Below, piece after piece: positions 8,434 to 17,780 of a stretch of 64,000 nucleotides of DNA. A program made the position numbers and the translations under genes. Position 1 is the first letter of the stretch. Every line of letters begins with the position of its first letter. This stretch comes from Sediminibacillus albus. GTDB lineage: Bacteria; Bacillota; Bacilli; Bacillales; Amphibacillaceae. The stretch is from the NCBI RefSeq assembly GCF_900101125.1, contig NZ_FNFL01000001.1, positions 930,001 through 994,000 of the forward strand, given 5' to 3'. The notes under the pieces were generated by a model that had not been told where the DNA came from, made no database searches, and saw nothing but the letters and a program-made list of their open reading frames with translations.

Positions 8434-9912
8434 TCACTCCGGGATATAAGGCAATTCCTTGTCATCAGGGATATTAATTACATGGGTATCGGTATAGGCC
8501 AGCAGCCCTTCTTTCCCATATTCGCGGCCCATTCCCGACTGTTTTACTCCGCCAAACGGGAATCTTACATCCAATCCCTGGATAGCGGCTGTATTGATCA
8601 TTGTTGTACCCGCCTGGATATGCCTGGCGACTTTGACAGCATGTTTTTCCTCACCCCAGACCGAACTAGTCAATCCGAATATACTATCATTAGCCAAATC
8701 GATGGCATGCCGGTCATCATTAAAAGGTAAAATAGGTACAGTCGGGCCAAATTGTTCCTCGACCACGATTGGATCATCATAATTTGCACCGATGACGACT
8801 GTAGGCTGCATGAAATATCCCTTTTCATACAAATCTTGATCGAGTATCTTGCCCAGTTTTACCACCCTGGCTCCTTTAGTTTTGGCATCATCAACTAAGC
8901 TTTGGACAAATTCGACCTGTTTTTTGTTGTTGACAGGGCCGATAGTTGTTTGTTCATTAAAGGGATCACCAACCCGGATCCATCTATTGGCTGCTTCGAT
9001 GTACTTTTCAACAAACTCGTCATGAATGGAGCGGTCAACATAAATGCGTTTAGCAATCATGCATATTTGTCCAGCAGTCAGGAAATTGGAAATAACCAAG
9101 CGCCGCATTGCTTTTTCGTCGTTTACGTCAAAATCGCTCAAAATAATTGCTGCATCATTTCCTCCGAGTTCCAGCGTCATATGTTTGATTGTATCAGCCG
9201 CAGCCTTCATAATATGCTTCGCTGTTTCTGTTCCCCCGGTGAAAGCAATTTTTGCTACCTTAGGATTGGAGGTTAGCTCTACACCGACATCCGCTTCGCC
9301 ATGGACGAGGTTGAGCACCCCCGGTGGAAATTCCTCCGCTATCATTTCGGTTACAAGGCTGACCGCCAGTGGTGCCAGTGGACTTGGCTTTAACACCATT
9401 GTATTCCCAGCCAATAAGGCAGGAGCAATTTTTATGGTAGACAAAGAGATCGGATAATTCCACGGGGATATTGCCGATACAACCCCAATTGCATCCTTGG
9501 CTATAATCGTTCTGCCGCTATCATGCTCCTGAACATCGCTTTTTAGCACTTCTGCCACATTATCACAAGCATACTCCATCCACATCAAGGAGACAGCGAT
9601 TTCTCCTTCCGAATCGTAAAGCGGTTTTCCGTGCTCACGACTTAACAGTTTAGCGATTTCCGATGTTCGGTGTTTGATGTTTTGAATAGCTGACCGCATC
9701 CGTCTAATTCTATCGTCCAAACTAGATTCCGCCCAGGATGGAAAAGCATTATGGGCTGCTTCAATGGCACGGACTGTGTCCTCCCGCGTGTTAATCGGAG
9801 CATACCCGACTACTTCTTCCGGATGTGCCGGGTTTTCCCGCGGCGATTGCTTTTCCGCTTTAAATTTTTCACCGTTTATCATTGCGTCTATGACAACTTG
9901 TTCATCGGCCAT
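8434..9912 (-). CDS. NAD(P)-dependent aldehyde dehydrogenase (SSADH-like)
   Basis: A 492-residue aldehyde dehydrogenase superfamily enzyme that oxidises an aldehyde to the acid using NAD(P)+. Visible landmarks are SPWNYP and KPSPLAP of the cofactor fold, FTGG, the general-base Glu in LELGGND, the catalytic Cys in GQICM, and the C-terminal PFGGVKQSGMGREYG. The overall pattern is closest to succinate-semialdehyde dehydrogenase-like members, but the natural substrate cannot be fixed. I chose the ATG at 9912 (AAGGA 9 nt upstream) over an in-frame GTG two codons earlier that sits almost on the ribosome site. A decayed gene follows. Confidence 0.85.
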   Translation of the reverse strand: MADEQVVIDAMINGEKFKAEKQSPRENPAHPEEVVGYAPINTREDTVRAIEAAHNAFPSWAESSLDDRIRRMRSAIQNIKHRTSEIAKLLSREHGKPLYDSEGEIAVSLMWMEYACDNVAEVLKSDVQEHDSGRTIIAKDAIGVVSAISPWNYPISLSTIKIAPALLAGNTMVLKPSPLAPLAVSLVTEMIAEEFPPGVLNLVHGEADVGVELTSNPKVAKIAFTGGTETAKHIMKAAADTIKHMTLELGGNDAAIILSDFDVNDEKAMRRLVISNFLTAGQICMIAKRIYVDRSIHDEFVEKYIEAANRWIRVGDPFNEQTTIGPVNNKKQVEFVQSLVDDAKTKGARVVKLGKILDQDLYEKGYFMQPTVVIGANYDDPIVVEEQFGPTVPILPFNDDRHAIDLANDSIFGLTSSVWGEEKHAVKVARHIQAGTTMINTAAIQGLDVRFPFGGVKQSGMGREYGKEGLLAYTDTHVINIPDDKELPYIPE

Positions 9913-10005
9913 TATCACACTTCCTTTCTTTCAGGTAATTGCCAATAGTATTAGCAATCACAGCAGGAAAATGTATGCGATTTCCACAGATGCCAGTGGA
10001 CGCCG

Positions 10006-10050
10006 AAAAAACAAAGCCCCTGCATCTACCAAAACGGCAGAAGCAGAGGT
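10006..10050 (-). terminator. Terminator of the tetR-ABC exporter operon
   Basis: On the minus strand CCTCTGC pairs with GCAGGGG over an inner TTCTGCC/GGTAGA stem, followed by CTTTGTTTTTT. It begins 17 bp after the permease stop. Confidence 0.7.
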
Positions 10051-10066
10051 GAAAGTTAGTTATTTG

Positions 10067-11671
10067 TTATCCTTGGATATCTCTTTTACTAAAGCCGGCA
10101 AAACCTGCCGCCATAAGGATGGCAGCCGTCAAAGACAATAGTGATAGATTGGCAAAGCCGATTTCTTCGACGGGAAACTGCGGAATGTAACCGAACGGGG
10201 TCAACTTTTCCAGCCAATTTGGCAGCTGAAGCATTCCGCCCATGTACACAACCACAAAGGAATAGCCCAAATAAAGCCAAGCCAGCCCAGCTATTTTCGG
10301 GATTACTCCCAGCAACAGGACGGCGAATCCAATCATTAGCCATATGGCAGGTAAATAAACAATGGCAGCTTGGTAAAAAGTACCGAGGGATATACCGCCA
10401 TCCAGCACCGATATCCCTACCAGCCCTATTCCAAGGGCAGAACACGACAACATCACAAATCCACCGAGTACGGAAACAAGAAAATAACTTGCCAACAGCT
10501 GTTTTCTTGAAATTGTCCGGCTTAACAAGTGCCCGATCCGACCTGCATTCTCTTCGCTCTTCAACTTGAATAAAACCATCAAAGCCGGCACTGTACTAAT
10601 TAACGCCATGATTGTCATCAACATCGTTAAAAATTGTTCTGTCAAACTTACTCCTTCGATAGGAGGAAGCATTTGTTCCATCATTTCAATATCCTCAAAG
10701 AATGCTTCTGTGTCTCCTAAAACAGAGCCATAAGTTGCTCCAAAAATCAGCATGGCAATCGACCATGCGACCAGGCTGGTACGCTGCAGCCTCAAGACAA
10801 GGCCAGTCGGGGATTGCAGCAAAGCAGCAGCATGTTTTCTTCCCGGACGTGATGGTAAGAATCCAGATTCCATGTCGCGAATAGCGTTGAGATACAGCGT
10901 CAGGATGATTAAAACAAGTGACACCCCAACAGTAAGCAGCAGCGGCCACCAATAATTATTTACATATACTTCTGTTCCTAGTGCCCAGCCGAACGGCGAA
11001 AACCACGAGAGGGTTTCGTTGCTCACATCTCCGATGGCGCGAAACAAATATGCAAGCCCCAAAACTGTGAATGACAATCCGATGGAGCCACGGGAAGTTT
11101 CCGAAAGCTGAGCAAAGAGCGCGGTAATCGCTGTAAAAAAAATCCCTACTGCACCGAGTGCAGCTCCATATAGCAAGGAACCCTCCAAGTTTAGGCTGTC
11201 AAATCCTAAAGCATATAATCCAAAGCCTGTTGTCAGAGCTAGTAACAGCTGGATACTGACCATTACGATCAGAACTGCAGCCAGACTAGTTAATCGCCCG
11301 GACGGCAGTGACCGGAACAGTTCTAGCCGCCCTTCCTCTTCATCTGCCCGGGTATGCCGCACTACTAGCAAAATACTCATAATCCCAACCACCAATGCAG
11401 TAATACCTAGCATTTGATGGGCGATCATTGCACCAAGCGTATAGCTATCCAATCCATAGCCCGGTCCAATCATAGCTGTAACCGCTGGGTTGATCATTGT
11501 TTCTGCCAGTTGATTCCTGTCCGCCTGCGTTGGATATAAATTGTCCATCGCTAACGTCAACAGGATAGTAAAACCTATTAAGGAAAACAGCCAAATTGGA
11601 AGACGGATTTTATCTCTGCGCAAAAGAAAACGTATGAAATTCCCTGTTTGATGATAAAGTTGTTTGCTCAT
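10067..11671 (-). CDS. ABC exporter membrane subunit (drug/polyketide-exporter type)
   Basis: A 534-residue membrane protein with about 12 hydrophobic helices arranged as two similar halves, the layout of the COG3559-type 'exporter of polyketide antibiotics' permeases and of TetAB-like drug exporters. Conserved features include the cytosolic EEEGRLELFRSLP segment after helix 2-3 and its counterpart EENAGRIGHLLSR in the second half. Its ATG shares one base with the stop of the preceding ATPase gene (TGATG), so translation is coupled. It is the last gene of tetR-ATPase-permease, ended by a terminator. The substrate is probably a toxic compound sensed by the TetR protein; this is inference. Confidence 0.85.
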   Translation of the reverse strand: MSKQLYHQTGNFIRFLLRRDKIRLPIWLFSLIGFTILLTLAMDNLYPTQADRNQLAETMINPAVTAMIGPGYGLDSYTLGAMIAHQMLGITALVVGIMSILLVVRHTRADEEEGRLELFRSLPSGRLTSLAAVLIVMVSIQLLLALTTGFGLYALGFDSLNLEGSLLYGAALGAVGIFFTAITALFAQLSETSRGSIGLSFTVLGLAYLFRAIGDVSNETLSWFSPFGWALGTEVYVNNYWWPLLLTVGVSLVLIILTLYLNAIRDMESGFLPSRPGRKHAAALLQSPTGLVLRLQRTSLVAWSIAMLIFGATYGSVLGDTEAFFEDIEMMEQMLPPIEGVSLTEQFLTMLMTIMALISTVPALMVLFKLKSEENAGRIGHLLSRTISRKQLLASYFLVSVLGGFVMLSCSALGIGLVGISVLDGGISLGTFYQAAIVYLPAIWLMIGFAVLLLGVIPKIAGLAWLYLGYSFVVVYMGGMLQLPNWLEKLTPFGYIPQFPVEEIGFANLSLLSLTAAILMAAGFAGFSKRDIQG

Positions 11672-12585
11672 CAGGCTTCCCCTCCGGCTCCTCTATTCGG
11701 CTTGCCTGTTCCTTCATAATGGCGCATGAACAAGTCCTCCAGGGTAGGCGGTGCACTTTCCAGCCTGACGATTCCATACCTGCTAATATGCTTCATCACT
11801 GCGTCCATTTCCTCTGTATCCACTTGGAAAGACAACGTCTGGCCTTTTTGCTTAATCGCATGTACGCCTTTTACACCGCTCAAATCTGTCATCGCTTCCT
11901 TTGTTTCTACCTGTAGATTAGTTCTTGTCAAGTGGCGCAGCTCACTTAAAGTACCCGTCTCAATCATTTTTCCCTCACGGATAATTCCGACTCTATCACA
12001 AAGCCTCTCTACTTCTGATAGAATGTGGCTGGAAAGCAGGACGCTTTTCCCTTGATTTTTCGCCTCCATAACACACTCCTGGAAGACCCGTTCCATCAAT
12101 GGGTCCAGCCCTGATGTCGGCTCGTCTAAAATATACAGGTCTGCCTCCGAAGAGAAAGCAGCAATCAATGCAATCTTCTGCCGGTTTCCTTTGGAATAAG
12201 TGCCGCATTTTTTGGATGGATCTAACGCAAATCTACTGATTAGCTCTTCCCTTCGCCCTTTTCCTTTGGCGCCGCGGAACTTGAGAAATAAATCGATCAC
12301 CTCACCGCCGGTCAGATTAGGCCATAGGTTAACGTCTCCAGGTACATAAGCCACCCGCTTATGAATATCGACCGCATCTTTCCATGCATCTAAACCGAAA
12401 ATAGTTGCATTCCCAGCAGTTGCTTTCAGCATGCCAAGCAATATCCTGATCGTCGTTGATTTGCCTGCGCCATTTGGTCCGATAAATCCATATACTTCCC
12501 CTTTGTTCACCTCAATGTCTACTCCATCCAAAGCTGTAAATTTCCCGAACTTTTTTGTCAAATTCCCGGTCTGTAAGATAGTCAT
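11671..12585 (-). CDS. ABC exporter ATP-binding protein
   Basis: A 304-residue DrrA-type ATPase paired with the large permease. Walker A GPNGAGKST (about 38-46), a YSKGNRQK signature that departs from the usual LSGGQ, Walker B LYILDEPTSGLDP, and HILSEVERLCDR are visible. The last 90 residues form the extra domain typical of drug-exporter ATPases (ends ...PPTLEDLFMRHYEG). I chose the ATG at 12585 after AGAGGGGGAAAGCG; an in-frame upstream ATG at 12618 lacks such a site. The TetR gene ends 36 bp upstream on the same strand. Confidence 0.88.
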   Translation of the reverse strand: MTILQTGNLTKKFGKFTALDGVDIEVNKGEVYGFIGPNGAGKSTTIRILLGMLKATAGNATIFGLDAWKDAVDIHKRVAYVPGDVNLWPNLTGGEVIDLFLKFRGAKGKGRREELISRFALDPSKKCGTYSKGNRQKIALIAAFSSEADLYILDEPTSGLDPLMERVFQECVMEAKNQGKSVLLSSHILSEVERLCDRVGIIREGKMIETGTLSELRHLTRTNLQVETKEAMTDLSGVKGVHAIKQKGQTLSFQVDTEEMDAVMKHISRYGIVRLESAPPTLEDLFMRHYEGTGKPNRGAGGEA

Positions 12586-12621
12586 CGCTTTCCCCCTCTT
12601 TTCTCCTAACCCCACCATTCA

Positions 12622-13245
12622 TTAATCATAATAACAAGTCTTTAATACATCTAAATAAGCATAAAATTCCTCCCAATAAGGGTCAAAATCTACCGATGAG
12701 AATTTTTTTCCTTTTAACTGGTTAGTTAATTCATTTTGGTAACCGTCAATTGACCAGCGGATCAATTGAAATGCTTTTTCTACATCTATCCCTTCACGGA
12801 ACAACGAGACATCAATATTGTCATATAGCATTGCATAGCCTGTTTTTCGTAGTTCATCAAATTTTGCTTCTAAATAATCGGGCAATTGCACTTCATCCGA
12901 CAATAGAAGCATCCCCGTAAAGTTAATGGCATTTGGATATTTAGCAAAAGCCTGCATCTTCAGTTGAGCAGCCTGCTTCCACCGTTCAATAAAGTCTCTT
13001 TCGCTTATGTCTATTTTTTTTATATAGTCATCCATAAAAATATTCAGGCTGTACTGAACAAGGTAGTGAAACAACTCTTGTTTATTGGTGAAATAGTAAA
13101 ATAGCATCCCCTTGCCGATCCCTGCTTCCTTGACAATCCGGTTTGTCGATGCTTGCTCAAATCCATTCTCGGCAAATTCTTTAAGGGCCGCACTGATAAT
13201 CCGTTGCTGTTTGGTTTCTTCTAAATTGCTAAACGTCTTCGTCAT
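12622..13245 (-). CDS. TetR-family repressor of the downstream ABC exporter
   Basis: A 207-residue TetR regulator. The N-terminal helix-turn-helix (about 12-60) reads ALKEFAENGFEQASTNRIVKEAGIGKGMLFYYFTNKQELF when scanned in parts; the variable C-terminal ligand domain follows. It heads the exporter operon. Its promoter (-35 TTGACC at 13342-13347, -10 TATACT at 13319-13324) carries two copies of GACCA-N3-TGGTC, so negative autoregulation relieved by a drug ligand is likely. The ligand is unknown. Confidence 0.88.
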   Translation of the reverse strand: MTKTFSNLEETKQQRIISAALKEFAENGFEQASTNRIVKEAGIGKGMLFYYFTNKQELFHYLVQYSLNIFMDDYIKKIDISERDFIERWKQAAQLKMQAFAKYPNAINFTGMLLLSDEVQLPDYLEAKFDELRKTGYAMLYDNIDVSLFREGIDVEKAFQLIRWSIDGYQNELTNQLKGKKFSSVDFDPYWEEFYAYLDVLKTCYYD

Positions 13246-13299
13246 CCCAGAGAAGTACCCCCTTTCAGCAATTATTTACTTTTGTATACCTGATTTTCG

Positions 13300-13347
13300 G
13301 ACCATAGTGGTCGATGCGAGTATAACACCGTAGACCACACTGGTCAA
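13300..13347 (-). promoter_or_regulatory. Promoter and paired TetR operators of the exporter operon
   Basis: TTGACC (13342-13347), a 17-bp spacer and TATACT (13319-13324) form a near-consensus sigma-A promoter. Two palindromes, GACCACACTGGTC (13333-13345) and GACCATAGTGGTC (13300-13312), are centred 33 bp apart, about three helical turns; one overlaps the -35 box and the other lies at the start site. Confidence 0.85.
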
Positions 13348-13485
13348 TACTCAACATATATTTTCCCTTTTCTTATAAAATGCATACTTTAGTTACAAAA
13401 AAACAGAAAAAACTTGATGGGTAGCGGAAGAACGAGAAGCCTAGGGGAAGAGGGGGAGTAGAGCAGGAGAGCGCCCACTCGTTAA

Positions 13486-13902
13486 TTAGCTAAACAAGCT
13501 GAACAAATCGAGCTGAACAATTAGCAAAAAGTAGATTAATACGATTCCTATTTGACTTAAAGTAAAAATATAATCATTGGTATCCGGCTTAAATTTCCAT
13601 TCGAGATAAGCACGAAAACCTTCCTGCAGCAGTAGAAAGACCAGTGTTAGTAACAGTGGATAAACAATGTTAACCGGCTGGCGCATTAACAAGATAAAGG
13701 AAGCAGCCACAAAAAGTATTCTGAAAGTCCAATCAACTTTCTTGTGTAAGTCATTGACAAAGTGGAAAGAAAACCACTTTTTCTTTTCTACGTTCAGCAG
13801 CTTGCGGAGAATCGTATTTAAAACGAAAATGAAAACAGATAATCCAAGGAAGATTCCTATATTTATCCAAATAAAAGCATCTAATCCATAATTGTTTTCC
13901 AC
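13486..13902 (-). CDS. DUF4181 small membrane protein
   Basis: A 138-residue protein with four predicted membrane helices and the hallmark cytosolic stretch VEKKKWFSFHFVNDLHKKVDW after helix 1, which matches the DUF4181 family of Bacillus membrane proteins. Function of the family is unknown to me. A GTG at 13902 has GGGGGA 7 nt upstream and gives an N-terminus of the usual family length; an ATG five codons earlier has no clear ribosome site. It stands alone, between a TetR operon and a TVP38-like gene on the same strand. Confidence 0.7.
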   Translation of the reverse strand: MENNYGLDAFIWINIGIFLGLSVFIFVLNTILRKLLNVEKKKWFSFHFVNDLHKKVDWTFRILFVAASFILLMRQPVNIVYPLLLTLVFLLLQEGFRAYLEWKFKPDTNDYIFTLSQIGIVLIYFLLIVQLDLFSLFS

Positions 13903-13994
13903 TTGTGATTCCCCCATCTCTTATGCATTAATAAGAAAGAGGATGCTGTATTAACAACAACCTCCCCTTCCGAACGGCTGGCCTTACAATCGGG

Positions 13995-14552
13995 CTAGCC
14001 ATTACTACTTTCGATATTCATTTGGTGAATCCTTCCTAAAAATGCATAAACAACTAATAAAATAATCATAAACAGTCCCGCTGCGTACCAGGAAAATTCA
14101 GTAATCGCCTGGCCGAATGCTGTATAAAGAACTGCCGGCAGAATCACGCCAAGCGCCGAATAATACATATACCCTTTTAATGTCTTGGTCATTTCCATTA
14201 AATATAACGATAGCAAATGAAAATGGATAAATGGCATCACCCGCAGAATCATGACCTGGCTGACAGTAATTCTCCGATCTTGAAATACTTTTTGCTTCAA
14301 TCGGGCCACTCCTTCCCGGAATTTCGGGAAAATGTTGACCAATTTATAAAAAAAGAAACTCATCAGGGACAAACCAATAAAGGACAATACTGCACCTTCC
14401 ACAAAGCCGAAAAACACACCTCCGGCAATACAAACAACGATCACAGGCAAAAACAGAAGTGGCCTTAATAAATGAATAACAATAAATAATGCGGGAGCCA
14501 GCCACCCTGCTCCTTCTATTAAGGACTGAATGGAATCATTAAAATTTTCCAC
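13995..14552 (-). CDS. TVP38/TMEM64 (DedA-superfamily) membrane protein
   Basis: A 185-residue integral membrane protein of the TVP38/TMEM64 type, related to DedA/VTT proteins that act in lipid or membrane homeostasis. The family core is visible: LPVIVVCIAGGVFFGFVEG followed by a helix, an amphipathic loop with charged residues, RVMPFIHFHLLSLYLMEMT, and C-terminal helices. I chose the GTG at 14552 because AAAGGGGG lies about 6 nt upstream; the ATG at 14582 precedes that site. Exact substrate or activity is unknown. Confidence 0.75.
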   Translation of the reverse strand: MENFNDSIQSLIEGAGWLAPALFIVIHLLRPLLFLPVIVVCIAGGVFFGFVEGAVLSFIGLSLMSFFFYKLVNIFPKFREGVARLKQKVFQDRRITVSQVMILRVMPFIHFHLLSLYLMEMTKTLKGYMYYSALGVILPAVLYTAFGQAITEFSWYAAGLFMIILLVVYAFLGRIHQMNIESSNG

Positions 14553-14713
14553 ACATATCCCCCTTTCCTTACAAACTATCATGGAATCCTACTGCATTTT
14601 ATGAAATATATATAGAAATGTAAAAGAATTAGTACCTTTCCGACGTACAAGTTCCCTTAGATGATAGTTTATGCCCTTCTTTAGTAATTGCCACTAAACT
14701 CGTTAGGCTGTTC

Positions 14714-15271
14714 CTATTGGCGCTGTTTATTGTCTTTCCACTCTTCTGCCAGCATGCTGTACACAATATGATCGACATAATGGTCATGCAGCCACTCACC
14801 CTGTCTTATTTTCCCTTCTACTGTAAAACCCAGTCTCTCGGGAATGGCACGGCTTTTTTTATTTTCTTCTGCTGCACGAATTTCTACACGGTTCAAATGC
14901 AGTCCATGAAATGCATAGCTGGTAAATGCTTCACACGCTTTTGTCATTAAACCTAACCCTTCAAACCCTTCTCCGAGCCAATAACCGATACTAGTGTTTT
15001 TATTGTGCCAGTTGACCTGATGAAAGCCAATCACCCCGGCTATCCTCCCTTGATGCCAGATACCTGCCTGAAAACCATTATTCTCGCTGAACTGCTTCAT
15101 CGTTGATTGAATAAATGCCTCCGTATCTGACTGTTCCTTATTTTTTGTGATTAATGGCAGCCATTTTTTTAAACGGTCCATTGAGTCCATTGTCAAAGAA
15201 TACAAAGCTTCAGCATCTTGCAAGTCTAGCATTTTCAGGCTTGTTTGTTTGTCAATATCATAAGTAAACAT
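14714..15271 (-). CDS. GNAT N-acetyltransferase (RimJ/RimL type)
   Basis: A 185-residue acetyltransferase that transfers acetyl from acetyl-CoA to an amino group. It resembles ribosomal-protein Nalpha-acetyltransferases and B. subtilis YdaF: IGYWLGEGFEGLGLMTKA contains motif A, LNRVEIRAAEENKKSRAIPERLGF contains motif B, and the C-terminus has the GEWLHDHYVDHIVYSML segment. The ATG is preceded by AGGGGTGGG. The real acceptor could be a ribosomal protein or a small amine. It ends 27 bp before... the nucleotidyltransferase gene lies just upstream on the same strand, so the two may be co-transcribed. Confidence 0.8.
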   Translation of the reverse strand: MFTYDIDKQTSLKMLDLQDAEALYSLTMDSMDRLKKWLPLITKNKEQSDTEAFIQSTMKQFSENNGFQAGIWHQGRIAGVIGFHQVNWHNKNTSIGYWLGEGFEGLGLMTKACEAFTSYAFHGLHLNRVEIRAAEENKKSRAIPERLGFTVEGKIRQGEWLHDHYVDHIVYSMLAEEWKDNKQRQ

Positions 15272-15298
15272 AATCGTCCCACCCCTAAGTGATTTCTT

Positions 15299-16075
15299 TT
15301 AACTGCTTTGTTTGGAATGGACTGCCATCATCGTATTCAGCAATCGATTGGTTTCTGGCGCCACATTTAATTGTCCGGACAGCCATTCCTGGTTATCTTC
15401 CAAAACGTCTATAATAAGAGCAGCTGCCTTGTCATGATTTTCAGGATTGTTTGTCTGGAATATCTTGCGCACCCGTTTTAATATCGCCGGAGGCAAGGAG
15501 TCTTCCAGTGTTTTCAACCCCAGCTGTGCCCTTGCTGGTGCATAACGGTGCAACAGCACCCTTGCTAAATGGACGACTACATGATGAAGCATGGCAACTG
15601 CCCATAAGTCATTCCCTCTTAATGCTGTTTTCCGGTATTGCAGCAGAAACCAGGCAACATCTGTGACATCGTCAAGAAATTCTTGGCTCGCTAAAGTTAA
15701 TTTCTGGTTATCTTTAAATTTATCCAGCCGTTTTTGTGGGTCGTAGATCACACGAAAATAGTCTTTATTCAAGAACGTATTTTCCGTCACTGTAAATAAG
15801 TCGACGTGCAGCAGATTTTCATAAACAGCAATAATTTGGGGAGCGATAATAAAAATATCATCATAGAAGAGGATATTACTGTAGGCCTGTAGATGATCTA
15901 GCCGCTTAGCTAAAAACGCTGATTGATCCTCCTCTTCGACTAAACAATATAAGTCTATATCCGAGTTTCCATCATGTTCTCCGCGTCCCATAGATCCTTT
16001 TACAAATATCGCCTGAACGAATGGGTCTTCCCGTAAACTAGCAGAAATCCGCTCTAGTGCTAAATCCTGTTTCAC
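15299..16075 (-). CDS. Nucleotidyltransferase-domain protein
   Basis: A 258-residue protein with an N-terminal polymerase-beta-like nucleotidyltransferase fold: GSMGRGEHDGNSDIDLY carries the GS motif and the two metal-binding Asp residues. The rest is helical and resembles aminoglycoside nucleotidyltransferase-like proteins of Bacillus. Transfer of a nucleotide to a small molecule or protein is expected; the target is unknown. I chose the GTG at 16075 (AGGAGG 8 nt upstream) rather than an ATG 22 codons earlier. It lies 27 bp upstream of the GNAT gene on the same strand. Confidence 0.75.
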   Translation of the reverse strand: MKQDLALERISASLREDPFVQAIFVKGSMGRGEHDGNSDIDLYCLVEEEDQSAFLAKRLDHLQAYSNILFYDDIFIIAPQIIAVYENLLHVDLFTVTENTFLNKDYFRVIYDPQKRLDKFKDNQKLTLASQEFLDDVTDVAWFLLQYRKTALRGNDLWAVAMLHHVVVHLARVLLHRYAPARAQLGLKTLEDSLPPAILKRVRKIFQTNNPENHDKAAALIIDVLEDNQEWLSGQLNVAPETNRLLNTMMAVHSKQSS

Positions 16076-16517
16076 TTTTCCAGCCTCCTCTCTAAAGATA
16101 AATATTACGCCATTATATCGAAAGATTAGGGGAAAAGGCAAGACTTTTAGGACAGCTTGTTACATTTTTAAAAAATAACAGTTGCTGCACTAGTAGCTGT
16201 TCAAAAATTGGTTCAAGCAAATGCCTAATTGGGCTACTTCCATAACGATAATGGAACTTGTGATAACTCCCATACCTTTTCGGCGTATTGTTTGAAATTG
16301 ACACGCAAATTGAACTGGCGTGTATCAACTTCCGCAAAATTATCCTGCAATCGAGCGATATATCATATGGGAAAACTTCAACAGAAGTATTTGCTGTAAC
16401 CAGGCTACAGGGGATATCGAAAATGCCGGAAAGCCAGCAAAAGGCTTCAAAACAGACAAAGGCCTGCGAGGAACAGCCGCGCCTGTCAATGACCATCAAC
16501 AAGACTAATTAAACCAT
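16076..16517. other. Stretch without a recognisable gene
   Basis: About 440 bases between the nucleotidyltransferase start and the yfkAB terminator. Reading frames up to 130 codons exist on both strands, but none has a ribosome site, domain signature or natural composition. One inverted repeat, TTGACACGC/GCGTGTATCAA (16298-16328), stands out. The region may be a worn gene remnant; I cannot name a parent. Confidence 0.4.
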
Positions 16518-16549
16518 AAAAAACAAGGGCTCTCTGGAACCCCTGTTTT
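16518..16549 (-). terminator. Terminator after yfkAB
   Basis: Minus-strand ACAGGGG/CCCTTGT stem (one wobble) with a TTTTTT tail, 17 bp past the stop codon of the radical SAM gene. Confidence 0.7.
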
Positions 16550-16565
16550 AAACGCGCCCTTTTAT

Positions 16566-17690
16566 TTACCTGCTTATTTTCGCTTGTTTTTGTTGAAAGT
16601 CGACATCAGGATAATACGTATTTTTAACCAATACGTTCGGTCCTAAGCACCTTACGGCTGGACAATGGCAATTTAACGATGCTGCCGTTTGGGTATCCAT
16701 CCAGCGGGCGTAGGATTGCTCTAATGGTGTCGTTTGAATATTGCCCAACGGCGGCTCATCTCCAAAATCAGTAACTGTTACTTCACCCGTGAAGATACTA
16801 ACATTCAGCCGGGATCTGCCATCTGGATCGTTACGGACAGAAACATTTCTTGCTGTAAATAGCTGCTTTTGCAATTCCAAATCTTCCGGGGAAGAACTGC
16901 ATGGATAAAAAGGCAGTGTACCGAACAGCATCCAAATATCTTCATTACGGTGGTTGAGCAGGCGCCGAATGGCAGTCCTGATTTCCTCCAGGCTCAGTGT
17001 TTCAAGATGCTCGGCAAAATCGACCGGGTACATCGGGTGAATTTCATGCCGTGCACAGCCCATTTCTTGAATGTGGTCATGGATTTTTTCCAAATATGGG
17101 AATGTCCGTCCGTTTAACATCGTTTCTGCCGAGACCATGACCCCCTCTCTGGAAAGTCGCTGGGCATTTTCAACCATTCGTTCGAAGTATTTCTTGCGGT
17201 TTTCTTCGGAAGGTTTTCGCTCCATCCGGGCAAAGCCAGTCTCAGCAAACTCTTCCTCTGTCCCCCAGTTATGAGAAATATGGAGGACATCCAGATAAGG
17301 TATAATCTGTTCATATCGCTCATAGGGCAAAGTTAGATTGGAATTGATCTGTGTTTTCACCCCGCGTGCATGTGCATATTCAAGCAAAGGCAAGACATGA
17401 TTTCTGACTGACTTCTTTGACATCATTGGCTCACCGCCTGTGATGCTGATCGCACGAAGCTGCGGTATTTCATCTAACCGCCTGAAGATCAAATCCATCG
17501 GCAGTGCATCCGGGTCCCGGTCCTGAAGGGCATACCCGACTGCACAGTGATTACAGCGCATGTTGCACAAAGTCGTCGTAGTAAATTCTACGTTGGACAG
17601 AACCATCTTTCCGTGTTGTTCCACATCCATATATGCTTCCCACGGGTCATTTGCCGGTGACATTTGTTGGTCGATTGCTTTAGTACTCAT
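16566..17690 (-). CDS. yfkAB: Radical SAM protein YfkAB
   Basis: A 374-residue radical SAM enzyme. The CNMRCNHC motif (Cys 42, 46, 49) binds the SAM-cleaving [4Fe-4S] cluster; ITGGEPMMS is the GGE-type SAM-binding motif; NSNLTLP and later strands complete the TIM barrel. The C-terminal CHCPAVRC (Cys 341, 343, 348) is the CxCxxxxC signature that defines the YfkAB group and probably binds a second cluster. The reaction of YfkAB is not known to me. The ATG has AAAGGAAG about 9 nt upstream. The gene is monocistronic with its own terminator. Confidence 0.88.
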   Translation of the reverse strand: MSTKAIDQQMSPANDPWEAYMDVEQHGKMVLSNVEFTTTTLCNMRCNHCAVGYALQDRDPDALPMDLIFRRLDEIPQLRAISITGGEPMMSKKSVRNHVLPLLEYAHARGVKTQINSNLTLPYERYEQIIPYLDVLHISHNWGTEEEFAETGFARMERKPSEENRKKYFERMVENAQRLSREGVMVSAETMLNGRTFPYLEKIHDHIQEMGCARHEIHPMYPVDFAEHLETLSLEEIRTAIRRLLNHRNEDIWMLFGTLPFYPCSSSPEDLELQKQLFTARNVSVRNDPDGRSRLNVSIFTGEVTVTDFGDEPPLGNIQTTPLEQSYARWMDTQTAASLNCHCPAVRCLGPNVLVKNTYYPDVDFQQKQAKISR

Positions 17691-17780
17691 CTATGTAACT
17701 TCCTTTCGGTAAATCAATTAATAACCATATCCATAGTAACATATGAAAAGTTTTCCTTTGAAAGAAGATTTGTGGACATA

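Noticed and set aside
16113-16502. Long minus-strand frame of 129 codons, and plus-strand frames of 62-74 codons
   Set aside because: Overlap the nucleotidyltransferase start region and a non-coding stretch; composition and lack of ribosome sites argue against a gene.
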